Source of the DNA: Cupriavidus pauculus
Lineage (GTDB): Bacteria > Pseudomonadota > Gammaproteobacteria > Burkholderiales > Burkholderiaceae
Direction of reading: 5' to 3'
DNA: 34,785 nt
NCBI RefSeq assembly: GCF_002858765.1
Contig: NZ_PJRP01000012.1
Location: forward strand, 177,770 to 212,554
In this document: piece after piece, positions 7,113-15,264 of the stretch
Numbering within the stretch: position 1 is the first letter of the stretch
How the letters are laid out: the number at the start of each line of letters is the position of its first letter
The notes under the pieces: generated by a model
The model's input: the letters and a program-made list of their open reading frames with translations, nothing else
Database searches by the model: none
Told to the model about the DNA's origin: nothing
Program-made: the position numbers and the translations under genes

Positions 7113-8792
7113 TCAGCGCTGCGCCGACTGGTCGCCCTTCGCATACACGCGCTCGCCGGCTACCCAGGTCTCCAGCACCTGGATCTTCCAGATGTCGCCG
7201 GCCGGTACCTTGAACAGGTCGCGGTCCACCACGATGAAGTCGGCCCACTTGCCGGCTTCCAGCGAGCCCAGCGACTTTTCCTGGTGCTCGGCGTAGGCGG
7301 CGTCCAGCGTGAAGGCGCGGAACGCCTGCGGCAGCGTCATGGCTTCCTCCGGATGCCAGCCCTTGATCGGGCGGCCTTCGTGGTCGGTACGCGTCACGGC
7401 GGCGTGCAGGCCGTAGAACGGATTGGCCGATTCCACCGGGAAGTCCGATCCGCCGGCGATGACCGTGCCTTGCTTCAGGAACGTCTGCCAGGCGTAGGCG
7501 CCCTTGATGCGATCGTGACCGATGCGGTCTTCGGCCATGTTCATGTCGCTGGTGGCGTGCGTCGGCTGCATCGACGCGATCAGGTCCAGCTTCTTGAAGC
7601 GCGGGATGTCCGGCATCGACACCACCTGCGCGTGCTCGATGCGGTTGCGCAGCGCGCGGCCGCCCACTTCCTTGTAGGCCACTTCCATGGCGTCCAGCAC
7701 CTGGCGGTTGGTCTTGTCGCCGATGGCGTGGACGTTGACCTGGTAGCCGGCCTTGATGGCGGTCTTCACGGCGGCCTGCATCGCGGCGTCGCTCATGAAC
7801 AGCAGGCCGCTTTGCGCGTGGTCGTCGGTGTACGGCTCCATCAGCGCGGCACCGCGGCTGCCCAGGGCACCGTCGCCGTACAGCTTGACGGCACGCAGGT
7901 AGTAGCGGTCGTTGCCGTAGCCAATCACGGGACCCTTGGCGGACAGCGCCTTGAAGTCGTCGCCGGTGTCACGAATCATCGCGTAGATGCGCGTGGTCAG
8001 CTTGCCCTGGTCGGCGAACTCGCGATAGATGCGGTCGTCGGTCACGGTCACGCCGGCGTCGCCCACGGCGGTCAGGCCCAGCGCGTTCATGTGCGCGATG
8101 GCGGCGGCCAGCGCGGCACGGCGGTCATCGTCGGTGTACGGGGGAATGATGTCGTTGACCAGCGCCATGGCCTTGTCGACCAGCACGCCGGTCGGGTTGC
8201 CGCTGGCGTCGCGCTCGATGCGGCCGCCGGCCGGATCCTTGGTGTCGCGCGTGATGCCGGCCGCCTGCAGCGCCTTGGTGTTCAGCCACGCGGCGTGGCC
8301 GTCCACGCGCACCAGGCGCGCCGGGCGGTCGGAGACGGCGGCGTCGAGTTCGGCGGCAGTCGGAAAGCGGCCCAGCTTCCAGTTCACCTGGTTCCAGCCA
8401 TAGCCGAGCAGCCACTGGCGCTGCGGGTTCTTCTGGCCGTAGGCGCGGATGATGCCTTGCGCCTCGTTCAGGTCCTTCGTGCCCGACAGCGAAATCTCGG
8501 TGGTCTTGAAGCCCAGGCGGAACACGTGGCCGTGGGCGTCGATCAGGCCCGGCAGCAGCGTCTTGCCCTGGCCGTCGACGCGCTTCGCGTCGGGATACCT
8601 GGCGCGCAGCGCGGCGGCGTCGCCGGTGGCCAGCACCTTGCCCTGGTCGAACACCAGGCCGCTGAATTGCGTGACCTTGTCGTTCTGCAGCGTGTAGCCG
8701 CGGACGGATTCCACCAGCGTGGGTGCGGCGTGTGCGTGCAGGGCCGCCAGGGCGGCCAGTGCCAGCAGGCTCGTGCGAATGGACTTCTTCAA
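7113..8792 (-). CDS. Exported amidohydrolase family protein (YtcJ-like)
   Basis: A metal-dependent hydrolase of the amidohydrolase-3 (YtcJ/NfdA-like) group, 559 residues from a TTG start. The TTG at 8792 is chosen because AAGGAG lies five bases upstream and because it gives a clean signal peptide (KKSIRTSLLALAALAALHAHA); no ATG fits. The metal-binding H-x-H appears as 'GLIDAHGHV' (H87, H89), followed later by 'VNVHAIGDKTNR', 'RIEHAQVV' and the C-terminal 'GGSDFPVE', each holding expected metal or catalytic residues. Such enzymes hydrolyse C-N bonds in N-acyl or cyclic amides; the substrate is unknown. It lies 61 bases downstream of the lysine permease gene on the same strand and may be co-transcribed. 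The export signal places the enzyme in the periplasm. Confidence 0.88.
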   Translation of the reverse strand: MKKSIRTSLLALAALAALHAHAAPTLVESVRGYTLQNDKVTQFSGLVFDQGKVLATGDAAALRARYPDAKRVDGQGKTLLPGLIDAHGHVFRLGFKTTEISLSGTKDLNEAQGIIRAYGQKNPQRQWLLGYGWNQVNWKLGRFPTAAELDAAVSDRPARLVRVDGHAAWLNTKALQAAGITRDTKDPAGGRIERDASGNPTGVLVDKAMALVNDIIPPYTDDDRRAALAAAIAHMNALGLTAVGDAGVTVTDDRIYREFADQGKLTTRIYAMIRDTGDDFKALSAKGPVIGYGNDRYYLRAVKLYGDGALGSRGAALMEPYTDDHAQSGLLFMSDAAMQAAVKTAIKAGYQVNVHAIGDKTNRQVLDAMEVAYKEVGGRALRNRIEHAQVVSMPDIPRFKKLDLIASMQPTHATSDMNMAEDRIGHDRIKGAYAWQTFLKQGTVIAGGSDFPVESANPFYGLHAAVTRTDHEGRPIKGWHPEEAMTLPQAFRAFTLDAAYAEHQEKSLGSLEAGKWADFIVVDRDLFKVPAGDIWKIQVLETWVAGERVYAKGDQSAQR

Positions 8793-8853
8793 GATGACTC
8801 CTTGGTCGTTGTGCTTGTTTTTAGTGTTATCCAGGCGCCTGGGAACGGCGCTC

Positions 8854-10395
8854 TTATTCGCCGGCCGCCGTGGCCATGCCGCGCTCGGAAGCGTCGGTGT
8901 CGGCTGCGGGCAGCGCGGGGAATTGCATGTCGGCATAGCGCACGAAGCGCGATTTGCGCGCGATGCGATAGCCGAACCAGATCAGCAGGAAGATCGGAAT
9001 GCCCACGTAGGTGGCGGTCACGGCCACCCAGTCGATCTTGCCGTCGGTAAAGGCCTGGTAGTTCTGGCCCAGTGTCACGATCATGCACAGCGCGAACGCG
9101 AAGATCGGGCCATACGGGAAGAACGGCGAGCGATAGGGCAGGCGGTTAAGGTCGAGCCCCTGCGCGACGAAGCCCTTGCGGAAGCGGTAGTGGCTCACCG
9201 CGATGCCCAGCCAGGCGATGAAGCCGGTCATGCCCGACAGGTTCAGCAGCCACAGGTAGACCGACTTGCTCTCGAACATCGACGTCAGGAAGCACAGCGC
9301 GCCCACGGCCGTGGTGGCCAGCAGCGCCATCAGCGGCACGCCGTTGCGGGTCAGCTGCGCGAACACGCGCGGCGCGCGGCCTTCGGTGGCCAGATTGTAG
9401 AGCATCCGGGTGGACGCATACATGCCCGAATTGCCAGCCGACAGCACGGCGGTCAGGATCACGGCGTTCATCACGCCGGCGGCGAAGGCCAGCCCGGCGT
9501 GACGGAACACCAGCGTGAACGGGCTGACGCCCACGGTTTCCACGTCGGACTTGAGCAGGCTCGGATCGGTGTACGGAATCAGCACGCCGATGATGAAGAT
9601 GGCCAGCACGTAGAACAGCAGGATGCGCCAGAACACCTGCCGCACGGCGCGGGGAATATTCTTGGCGGGATCTGCCGATTCACCGGCCGCCACGCCGATC
9701 AGTTCGGTGCCCTGGAAGGAAAAGCCGGCAATCATCGCCACGCCGATCAGCGCGGGCAAGCCGCCCACGAACGGGGCATCGCCGATGGTCAGGTTGGCCA
9801 GACCATTCACGGGCGCGAAATCGCCGCGCATGATGCCGAAGATCATCAGCGTGCCGATCGCGATGAAGGCGATCACTGTGACCACCTTGATCAGCGCGCA
9901 CCAGTACTCGGCCTCGCCGAAGCCGCGCACCGAGATCGCGTTGAGCGCGAACATCAGCCCCAGGAACAGCGCGCTCCACAGCACGCCCGGCGTGTCGGGG
10001 AACCAGTACTGCATGACGAGTTGCGCGGCCGCCAGTTCCACGGCAATGGTCACGGCCCAGTTGTACCAGTAGTTCCAGCCCAGCGCGAAGCCGAAGCCTT
10101 CGTCCACGTACTTGGCGCCGTAGGTGGCGAACGAGCCCGACACCGGCATGTAGGCGGCAAGCTCGCCCAGGCTGGTCATCAGGAAATAGACCATCGCGCC
10201 GATCAGGATGTAGGCCGCCAGGGCCCCGCCCGGGCCAGCCTGCGCGATCGTGGCGCCCGATGCCACGAACAGGCCGGTGCCGATCGATCCGCCAATGGCG
10301 ATCATGGTGAGATGGCGTGCGTGCAAGGTACGGCGCAGCCCGGGCGCGTGTGCGCCTTCTTCTGTTGTATGCGATTGAGTGGACATATAAGACAT
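8854..10395 (-). CDS. lysP: Lysine-specific permease (APC superfamily)
   Basis: A 513-residue permease with twelve expected membrane helices, very close to E. coli LysP by recall: 'RHLTMIAIGGSIGTGLFVASG', 'GPGGALAAYILIGAMVYFL', 'LGELAAYMPVSGSFATYG', 'GFGFALGWNYWYNWAV', 'FSFQGTELIGVAAGES' and 'SAGNSGMYASTRMLYNLA' occur in order. It would import L-lysine with protons across the inner membrane. Of the possible starts, ATG 10395 (AAGAG upstream) and ATG 10386 both suit the family, whose N-terminus is short before 'PGLRR'; I use 10395. No cadaverine or lysine-degradation gene, nor a CadC-type partner, is in view. The exported amidohydrolase follows on the same strand. Confidence 0.92.
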   Translation of the reverse strand: MSYMSTQSHTTEEGAHAPGLRRTLHARHLTMIAIGGSIGTGLFVASGATIAQAGPGGALAAYILIGAMVYFLMTSLGELAAYMPVSGSFATYGAKYVDEGFGFALGWNYWYNWAVTIAVELAAAQLVMQYWFPDTPGVLWSALFLGLMFALNAISVRGFGEAEYWCALIKVVTVIAFIAIGTLMIFGIMRGDFAPVNGLANLTIGDAPFVGGLPALIGVAMIAGFSFQGTELIGVAAGESADPAKNIPRAVRQVFWRILLFYVLAIFIIGVLIPYTDPSLLKSDVETVGVSPFTLVFRHAGLAFAAGVMNAVILTAVLSAGNSGMYASTRMLYNLATEGRAPRVFAQLTRNGVPLMALLATTAVGALCFLTSMFESKSVYLWLLNLSGMTGFIAWLGIAVSHYRFRKGFVAQGLDLNRLPYRSPFFPYGPIFAFALCMIVTLGQNYQAFTDGKIDWVAVTATYVGIPIFLLIWFGYRIARKSRFVRYADMQFPALPAADTDASERGMATAAGE

Positions 10396-10508
10396 GCGTC
10401 CGGGCTCTTGTGAGGCCTCGGGCGGAGTTCGCCGGCCAGCAGTCTCCTCTCCACGGGCCGGCATGGTGGGCGGCATCATAAGAGAAAACAGGGGCCGGGA
10501 AAAGGCGG

Positions 10509-10528
10509 GAAATGCCGGAGCCGCCGGC
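10509..10528 (-). terminator. Possible weak terminator after squalene synthase gene
   Basis: On the minus strand GCCGG-CGGCT-CCGGC forms a five-pair hairpin immediately after the stop codon, followed by ATTTCCCGCCTTTT. The stem is short and the U-run interrupted, so this is tentative. Confidence 0.35.
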
Positions 10529-10529
10529 T

Positions 10530-11579
10530 TCAGCGCAAGCTTTTATCGATGCGGGCGACCAGGCCGTTCATCCAGTTGCGCAGCGCGGTGTCGGACATGA
10601 CCAGCGCCGTGCTGCGCCACAGCACGCGATACACACTGTTGCGATTGACCTTGCTAACGCGGGCAGGATCGAGCCACGCGTCATTTTCCACCAGCAGCGC
10701 CAGTGTCTCCAGGCCGATCAGGATCGGCCACAGGCAGGCCAGCCGCAGCCGTATGGCGGTGCGCGGCAGCGCGAACGTGTACGCCATGGCTTCGCGGAAG
10801 TGATCGAGCGCGATGCGCACTAACTCGTGCAGCATGGGGCGGGCGCGCAGCGAATTCGTCGGATCGAGCAGCATCGGCAAGGTCAGGCCATGGCGGTCGA
10901 GCACTTCGGCGGGCAGGTAGCAGCGGCCGATGCGCAAGTCCTTGCCAACGTCGCGTAGCACGTTCACCATCTGCAGCGCCTTGCCGAAGCGCACGCCGCG
11001 ACGCAGCATCGTATCGAGCGGATCGTTGAGGGTGCCGGGCAGATGCGCGTCGGTCATGGTGGTCCAGAACTCGCCGACGCAGCCGGCCACCAGATAGGTG
11101 TAGCGGTCGAGGTCGGTCAGTGCCGGCAGGGCCGCAACCTGGCCCGAGCGTTCGTCGGGGAAGGTCTGCAGATCGAACTCCATGCCTTCGGTCAGCGTCG
11201 TGACGATGCCCTGCACGGCGGCGCGATCGGATGGGGCAAGCTGCGCCAGCACGTCCAGCGCGGGGGCGATCGATTCGAGCAGCACCTTCTCGTCGGACAC
11301 CGTCTGCTGTCCGGCCACTTCCACGGCCAGCCTTCGCGCAAGCGTGCCGTCATCGTCGGCGCCGTTGATGCGTTGGCGCAGTGCCAGCAGCAGGTCGAGC
11401 CGCTGCGCGGGCGGGATCAGCGAGGTATCGGCGATGGTATCCGCGGCGCGCGCCAGCAGGTAGGCCAGCCCGACGGGGTCGCGCATGCCTGCGGGCAGAA
11501 TGCGCAGCGTCAGGTAGAACGAACGGGAAACACCCTTGAGCAACGGGCCGAGCAGGAAGGCCCGGTTGGGGTTTGGCAT
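10530..11579 (-). CDS. Squalene/phytoene synthase family protein
   Basis: A 349-residue all-helical prenyl synthase. Both aspartate motifs that bind the diphosphate-magnesium clusters are intact: D47-x-x-x-D51 in 'ARAADTIAD' and D210-x-x-x-D214 in 'NVLRDVGKD'; 'GVSRSFYLTLRILP' near the N-terminus is typical of farnesyl-diphosphate farnesyltransferase. It would condense two farnesyl (or geranylgeranyl) diphosphates to squalene or phytoene. ATG 11579 is chosen because it starts just before the conserved region; the longer frame upstream lacks homology-like sequence and the ribosome binding site is poor. No squalene-hopene cyclase, HpnD/E or carotenoid gene is nearby, so the product and pathway remain open. 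The closeness to eukaryotic-type squalene synthase rather than HpnC/D is my impression, not a computed result. Confidence 0.88.
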   Translation of the reverse strand: MPNPNRAFLLGPLLKGVSRSFYLTLRILPAGMRDPVGLAYLLARAADTIADTSLIPPAQRLDLLLALRQRINGADDDGTLARRLAVEVAGQQTVSDEKVLLESIAPALDVLAQLAPSDRAAVQGIVTTLTEGMEFDLQTFPDERSGQVAALPALTDLDRYTYLVAGCVGEFWTTMTDAHLPGTLNDPLDTMLRRGVRFGKALQMVNVLRDVGKDLRIGRCYLPAEVLDRHGLTLPMLLDPTNSLRARPMLHELVRIALDHFREAMAYTFALPRTAIRLRLACLWPILIGLETLALLVENDAWLDPARVSKVNRNSVYRVLWRSTALVMSDTALRNWMNGLVARIDKSLR

Positions 11580-11695
11580 GGCGCGGTCATGACGTCGATG
11601 AACCGCGCATTGTAGCTGTTGCTGACGCTTGCCAATGCCGCCAGAACGCGCCCCTCCCCCGCGCGCGCGCGGAGAGAAAGCGGGGAGCCAACCCA

Positions 11696-12397
11696 TCAAT
11701 CGTACTGAAGCTTCGGATACCAGTTTCCGCCGCGCCCTTCCGGGGTGGTGTCCAGCAGCGTCCATAGCGGATCGGGGTCGGGCGCGCCGCGGGGGTCCTG
11801 GCCGGGATCGGCCATGTTGCCGCTCATCTCGACACTGTAGAAATGCCGGATCGTGCCGTCACGTTTCGTAAAAACGGTGTAGGCGGGCATGTCTGCATCG
11901 TCCGCGCTCACGTAGTCGCGCGTGAAGGCACCGTCGGTGTCGGCGTAGACCTTCAGTTGCGTCCAGCCGCGAGCGGCCTTGGCGGCCTTGAGCCGGTCGA
12001 TCGGCGAACGTGCCACCATGGCCAGCGCCACGCGTTGCTCGATATCGGGGACCTTGCCTTCCCACGATGCCATCAGCGACGTGCACATCGGGCAGGGTTT
12101 TTCGCGCTGCGGGCCGAACATGTAGCTGTAGACCACCAGCGTGTCCTTGTCGCCGAACAGGTCGGCCAGCGTGACTGAGCCCTTCTCGCCAGTGAATTGA
12201 TAGGCTTGCTTCACTTCGCCGCCCGGGGGCAGTTGGCGTCGCATCTCCGCCACGCGTTCGATGTGTCGGCGCAACTCGATTTCCTCGCCCAGCAGCGCAT
12301 TGCGGGCCTGGCGGTACGCAGCACTTTCATTGGGAAAATGCGCGCGATTGCTTTCGGCCAGTGTCCTGGCCGAGGTCAGTGTGGACGATTGCGTCAT
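11696..12397 (-). CDS. DUF899 family thioredoxin-like protein
   Basis: A 233-residue protein of the DUF899 family, which has a thioredoxin-like fold. The hallmark 'SYMFGPQREKPCPMCTSLM' (C102, C105 as C-P-M-C), 'LLGEEIELRRHIERVAEMRR' in the N-terminal helix and 'YTVFTKRDGTIRHFYSVEM' near the end are all visible, and the C-terminus ends with the familiar 'GGNWYPKLQYD'-like sequence. No signal peptide; cytoplasmic. The start ATG has a strong AGGAGG site. Function of the family is unestablished; a thiol-redox role is an inference from the CxxC. It is monocistronic as far as the sequence shows. Confidence 0.88.
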   Translation of the reverse strand: MTQSSTLTSARTLAESNRAHFPNESAAYRQARNALLGEEIELRRHIERVAEMRRQLPPGGEVKQAYQFTGEKGSVTLADLFGDKDTLVVYSYMFGPQREKPCPMCTSLMASWEGKVPDIEQRVALAMVARSPIDRLKAAKAARGWTQLKVYADTDGAFTRDYVSADDADMPAYTVFTKRDGTIRHFYSVEMSGNMADPGQDPRGAPDPDPLWTLLDTTPEGRGGNWYPKLQYD

Positions 12398-12605
12398 CGT
12401 CTTGCCTCCTTGAGCTTGAATCCGTGGCGTGCGCGCCACGCTGGGGAAGACCCGCCCCTGCCCCGCAAAGCCCGGGCTGGCGCGGCTGTCTGACCAGCAT
12501 AGGAAAAGAACTGTCCACATACGCACCCCGTCCAATGCGCGGTCATTCCCATGTCATGTCGGGTTATGCATAATCTGTGACATCTGGGCTTCAAGATTTG
12601 ATCTG

Positions 12606-12839
12606 ATGCGCGTGACGATTCGTACCACGACGATTCCTGGATCCCATAGCCAGGGCCCACTGCATCGGGCGGCGGTCTACCTCAATACCGAGGAAGATGC
12701 TTCGCCGCTGATGGTCAGTGCATGGAGTCAGCGTGAACCCGATGCTTTTCTTGCCGCTCAACGCTGGGCGCGCAATCATCACTACATGGTTTCGAATCCG
12801 CGCAACGGCACGTACTACGGCGGTCGCACCGCACGCTGA
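12606..12839 (+). CDS. Hypothetical protein, 77 aa, upstream of cdh
   Basis: A 77-residue soluble protein starting MRVTIRTTTIPGSHSQGP and ending RNGTYYGGRTAR. It holds several polar-aromatic stretches (AAVYLNTEEDA, WSQREPDAFLAAQRWARNHHYMV) and no membrane segment or signal. I recognise no family. Its stop is 19 bases before the ATG of the CDP-diacylglycerol pyrophosphatase gene on the same strand, which suggests joint transcription. Upstream are a perfect 10-bp palindrome TTATGCATAA (12564-12573) and a CATAAT hexamer that could be a -10. The varied amino-acid composition argues for a true gene, but the ribosome binding site is weak. Confidence 0.6.
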   Translation: MRVTIRTTTIPGSHSQGPLHRAAVYLNTEEDASPLMVSAWSQREPDAFLAAQRWARNHHYMVSNPRNGTYYGGRTAR

Positions 12840-12858
12840 ATTGCAGCGTCGGCGCACC

Positions 12859-13629
12859 ATGTTGAAGCATTGGCTGTTGGGTGGTCTGGCACTGGTTGTG
12901 GCGGGGCCCGCCTGTGCCGACGTCGGCCTGCTCGAACGCATCGTTGGCGGCTTCTCGCGCGACTCGCTCTGGAAGAACGTGCAGGAACGCTGTCTGGTGC
13001 CGGCCACGCCGACGCACGCGGACTGCGTGATCGTCGACCGCGCGCAGGGCTTCGTGCTCTACAAGGACATGATCGGCGCGTCGCACTACCTGGTCATTCC
13101 CGATCAGGCGGTGGCCGGTGTCGACGATCCGCGTGTCTGGAACGACAGCCAGCGCAATGCCTGGGCGTTTGGATGGCAGGCGCGCGATATCGTCGGCAAG
13201 GCCGTGGGCCATTCGCTGCCGGACACGCTGCTGGGCCTGGCGATCAACGCCCGGGCATCGCGCAGCCAGGACCAGCTCCACATTCACCTCGATTGCATCA
13301 GCGCACGCGCGCACGAGTTCCTGGTCAACAGCGATATCGGCACGCAATGGCGTGACCTGAAGTTCGACGGTAAGCCGGTGCGAGCGATGCTGGTGCCTGC
13401 CGAGCAGCCGGCGCTGTCTGTCAATCCGTTCGCGCTGGTGCGCCAGGACGTGGGTGGCGACATGGGCGACCGCGGCGTCTTCGTGACCTACGTGAAGCCA
13501 GCCGGCGGTGCTGCCGGGTTTGTCGTGATCGATGCGCCGGCGGACAAGGCCAGCGGCGGCAACGGCCACGCCAGCGATTTCCTCGACCGGGGCTGCAAGC
13601 TGGGACGTGCGCTGGCGGCCGGGCAGTAA
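12859..13629 (+). CDS. cdh: CDP-diacylglycerol pyrophosphatase
   Basis: A 256-residue protein with an N-terminal signal or anchor segment (MLKHWLLGGLALVVAGPACA) and the HIT-like domain of Cdh. Recognisable stretches are 'SLWKNVQERCLVP', 'SHYLVIPD', 'RNAWAFGWQARD' and the catalytic 'QLHIHLDCI' (H141, H143). The enzyme hydrolyses CDP-diacylglycerol to phosphatidic acid and CMP at the inner membrane. The ATG at 12859 begins the signal segment; the frame extends upstream to 12718 but that part overlaps the 77-aa gene in another frame and is not conserved-looking. No strong ribosome binding site is seen, so translation may depend on the gene just upstream. Confidence 0.88.
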   Translation: MLKHWLLGGLALVVAGPACADVGLLERIVGGFSRDSLWKNVQERCLVPATPTHADCVIVDRAQGFVLYKDMIGASHYLVIPDQAVAGVDDPRVWNDSQRNAWAFGWQARDIVGKAVGHSLPDTLLGLAINARASRSQDQLHIHLDCISARAHEFLVNSDIGTQWRDLKFDGKPVRAMLVPAEQPALSVNPFALVRQDVGGDMGDRGVFVTYVKPAGGAAGFVVIDAPADKASGGNGHASDFLDRGCKLGRALAAGQ

Positions 13630-13732
13630 CCCGGGATTTCACCAGGCGGAACCTTGCCGCACGGCTGCGCGGTGATCGACCGCTTTTATGACTTTTCCGT
13701 GCCGACGGGCGGGTGTGGCGGGTCTGGCCGCG

Positions 13733-13738
13733 TAGAAT
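13733..13738 (+). promoter_or_regulatory. Possible -10 element of the MFS gene
   Basis: TAGAAT, 44 bases before the MFS start, is a good -10 match and sits in the only AT-richer part of the 150-base gap; no convincing -35 is found at the right distance. Confidence 0.3.
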
Positions 13739-13782
13739 GATCGCGAAATACAGGCCGCGAGCCACATCCACGACGCGTATCA

Positions 13783-15054
13783 ATGAATACCCCGGCAACA
13801 GAACCGGCAGCAGACCGGCGTCCCCAGACTTCCTCCGACATTGACAACAGCACCGCCACGCGCGGCATTGCGTTGCTCACGTTCGCGTTCATCCTGAGCC
13901 AGTTCTATCGCAGTTGCCTGGCCGTGATCGCCCCCGAGCTGCAGCATGATTTCGGGCTGTCGCCGGCGGGCTTCGGCGCGCTGTCGTCGTGCTTCTTCCT
14001 GTCGTTCGCGGTGGCGCAGATTCCGGTTGGCATCGCCTTCGACCGCTATGGCGTCGGGCGTCCCACCGCCTGGCTGCTTGGCGTTGGCGCGGCGTCCGCC
14101 GTGGGATTCGTGCTGGCGCCCAGCGGCACGCTGGCCATGCTGGCGCAGGCGGGGCTGGGTCTGGCCTGCGCGCCGGTCTTCATGGGGCTGCTGCACTATG
14201 CGTCGGAGCAGCTTTCCGAGCGGGAATACATGCGAGTGGTCAGTCGCTCGAACGCCATGGGCATGATTGGCGCGCTGTGCGCCACGGCGCCGCTGGGCTG
14301 GTTCTCGCAGCACTTCGGCTGGCGTCCCGCACTGGCCATTTCGGCGCTGTGCATGGTGGGCGCCTGCTATGGCGTATGGCGCCACGTGCGCGACACCGGC
14401 CATGCGCAGGCGCGCCAGGCGCCGATGGGTGCGATGCTGGCCGAAAGCGTGAAACTGCTCGGCATGTGGCCGCTGTGGACGCTGATTCCGCTGTGCGTGG
14501 CCATGGCGGCCGGCACGGGTTTCCGCAATGCGTGGAGCGGGCCATACCTGGCCGATGTGTTCGGCCTGCAGGCCGGCACGCGCGGCGTGGCGCTGACGCT
14601 GCTGAGCCTGGCGGGCTTTGCCACGGCCTTCCTGCTGCCGGTGCTGGTGCGGCGTAACACGCTCAAGAGCACCATCGGCGGCTGGGCCTGCCTGTCGATG
14701 GTGGGTGGCATCGTGCTGACGATCTGGCCCGATACCGGCGTGGTGTCTGGCGTTGGCCTGATGGCACTGCTGTCGACCATCGGCATGCTGCATCCGCTGG
14801 TGATGGCGCAGGGTCGCGCGCTGATACCGCCGGCCAAGCGCGGGCGTGGCCTGGGCCTGCTCAACACGTTCGTGTTCCTGGGTTCGGCGCTGACGTCGTG
14901 GGGCTTCGGGCTGATTGCCAATGCGGGTCACCTGCGCGACTGGCCCGTGGCGAACACCTACTCAGCCATCTTCTTCTCGGCCGTGGCCGTCGTGGCACTG
15001 TCGCTGGTGCCGTACTGGTTCAGCCCGACGTCGGTCCCCGTGCACCGGAAATAG
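13783..15054 (+). CDS. MFS transporter
   Basis: A 423-residue major facilitator with about twelve hydrophobic helices after a 25-residue polar N-terminus. The loop 2-3 motif appears as 'GIAFDRYGVGRP', and 'FILSQFYRSCLAVIAPELQ' begins helix 1. The second half has 'PPAKRGRGLGLLNTFVFLGSAL'. The overall look is of an MFS member with an anion or organic-acid substrate, but nothing in the neighbourhood (cdh on one side, a chemoreceptor on the other) identifies it. First ATG used. Confidence 0.85.
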   Translation: MNTPATEPAADRRPQTSSDIDNSTATRGIALLTFAFILSQFYRSCLAVIAPELQHDFGLSPAGFGALSSCFFLSFAVAQIPVGIAFDRYGVGRPTAWLLGVGAASAVGFVLAPSGTLAMLAQAGLGLACAPVFMGLLHYASEQLSEREYMRVVSRSNAMGMIGALCATAPLGWFSQHFGWRPALAISALCMVGACYGVWRHVRDTGHAQARQAPMGAMLAESVKLLGMWPLWTLIPLCVAMAAGTGFRNAWSGPYLADVFGLQAGTRGVALTLLSLAGFATAFLLPVLVRRNTLKSTIGGWACLSMVGGIVLTIWPDTGVVSGVGLMALLSTIGMLHPLVMAQGRALIPPAKRGRGLGLLNTFVFLGSALTSWGFGLIANAGHLRDWPVANTYSAIFFSAVAVVALSLVPYWFSPTSVPVHRK

Positions 15055-15123
15055 GCGCCAACATTACAGTTGGCTTTCAACGCGAATCTGCGCCCGCAAT
15101 CCGCGTTTTCCCTTATTTTTCTC

Positions 15124-15151
15124 TCAAGTTTCGACTACGCCAGACCGTTAG
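15124..15151 (+). promoter_or_regulatory. Candidate flagellar sigma-28 (FliA) promoter of the MCP gene
   Basis: TCAAGTTT (15124-15131) matches the FliA -35 (consensus TAAAGTTT) at seven of eight positions. Twelve bases later ACCGTTAG (15144-15151) resembles the -10 GCCGATAA (CCG core kept). The spacer is one base longer than the E. coli optimum. Chemoreceptor genes are classic FliA targets. Confidence 0.5.
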
Positions 15152-15172
15152 GTCTTCCAATGTCTGTCCGTG

Positions 15173-15190
15173 CGTACATGTAGATGTACG
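15173..15190 (+). repeat. Hairpin CGTACAT-GTAG-ATGTACG in the MCP leader
   Basis: A perfect seven-pair stem with a GTAG loop lies between the candidate promoter and the MCP start. It could be an operator dyad or an mRNA hairpin in the 5' leader. Confidence 0.45.
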
Positions 15191-15264
15191 GCTGACGCAG
15201 GAGGAGCGGCCGGGGGGCAACACGCGACTCGGCCTGCCGCTAACCAATGGATCAGGTAGAAGCA

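Noticed and set aside
8831..8842. Palindrome CCAGGCGCCTGG between lysP and the amidohydrolase
   Set aside because: Perfect 12-bp palindrome, but short palindromes of G and C are expected at this composition and it has no supporting promoter or U-run.
7095..10413. Long plus-strand open frames (651 and 564 codons) opposite the amidohydrolase and lysP
   Set aside because: They mirror recognised genes, show no signal or domain, and have low-complexity H/R/Q/G-rich composition.
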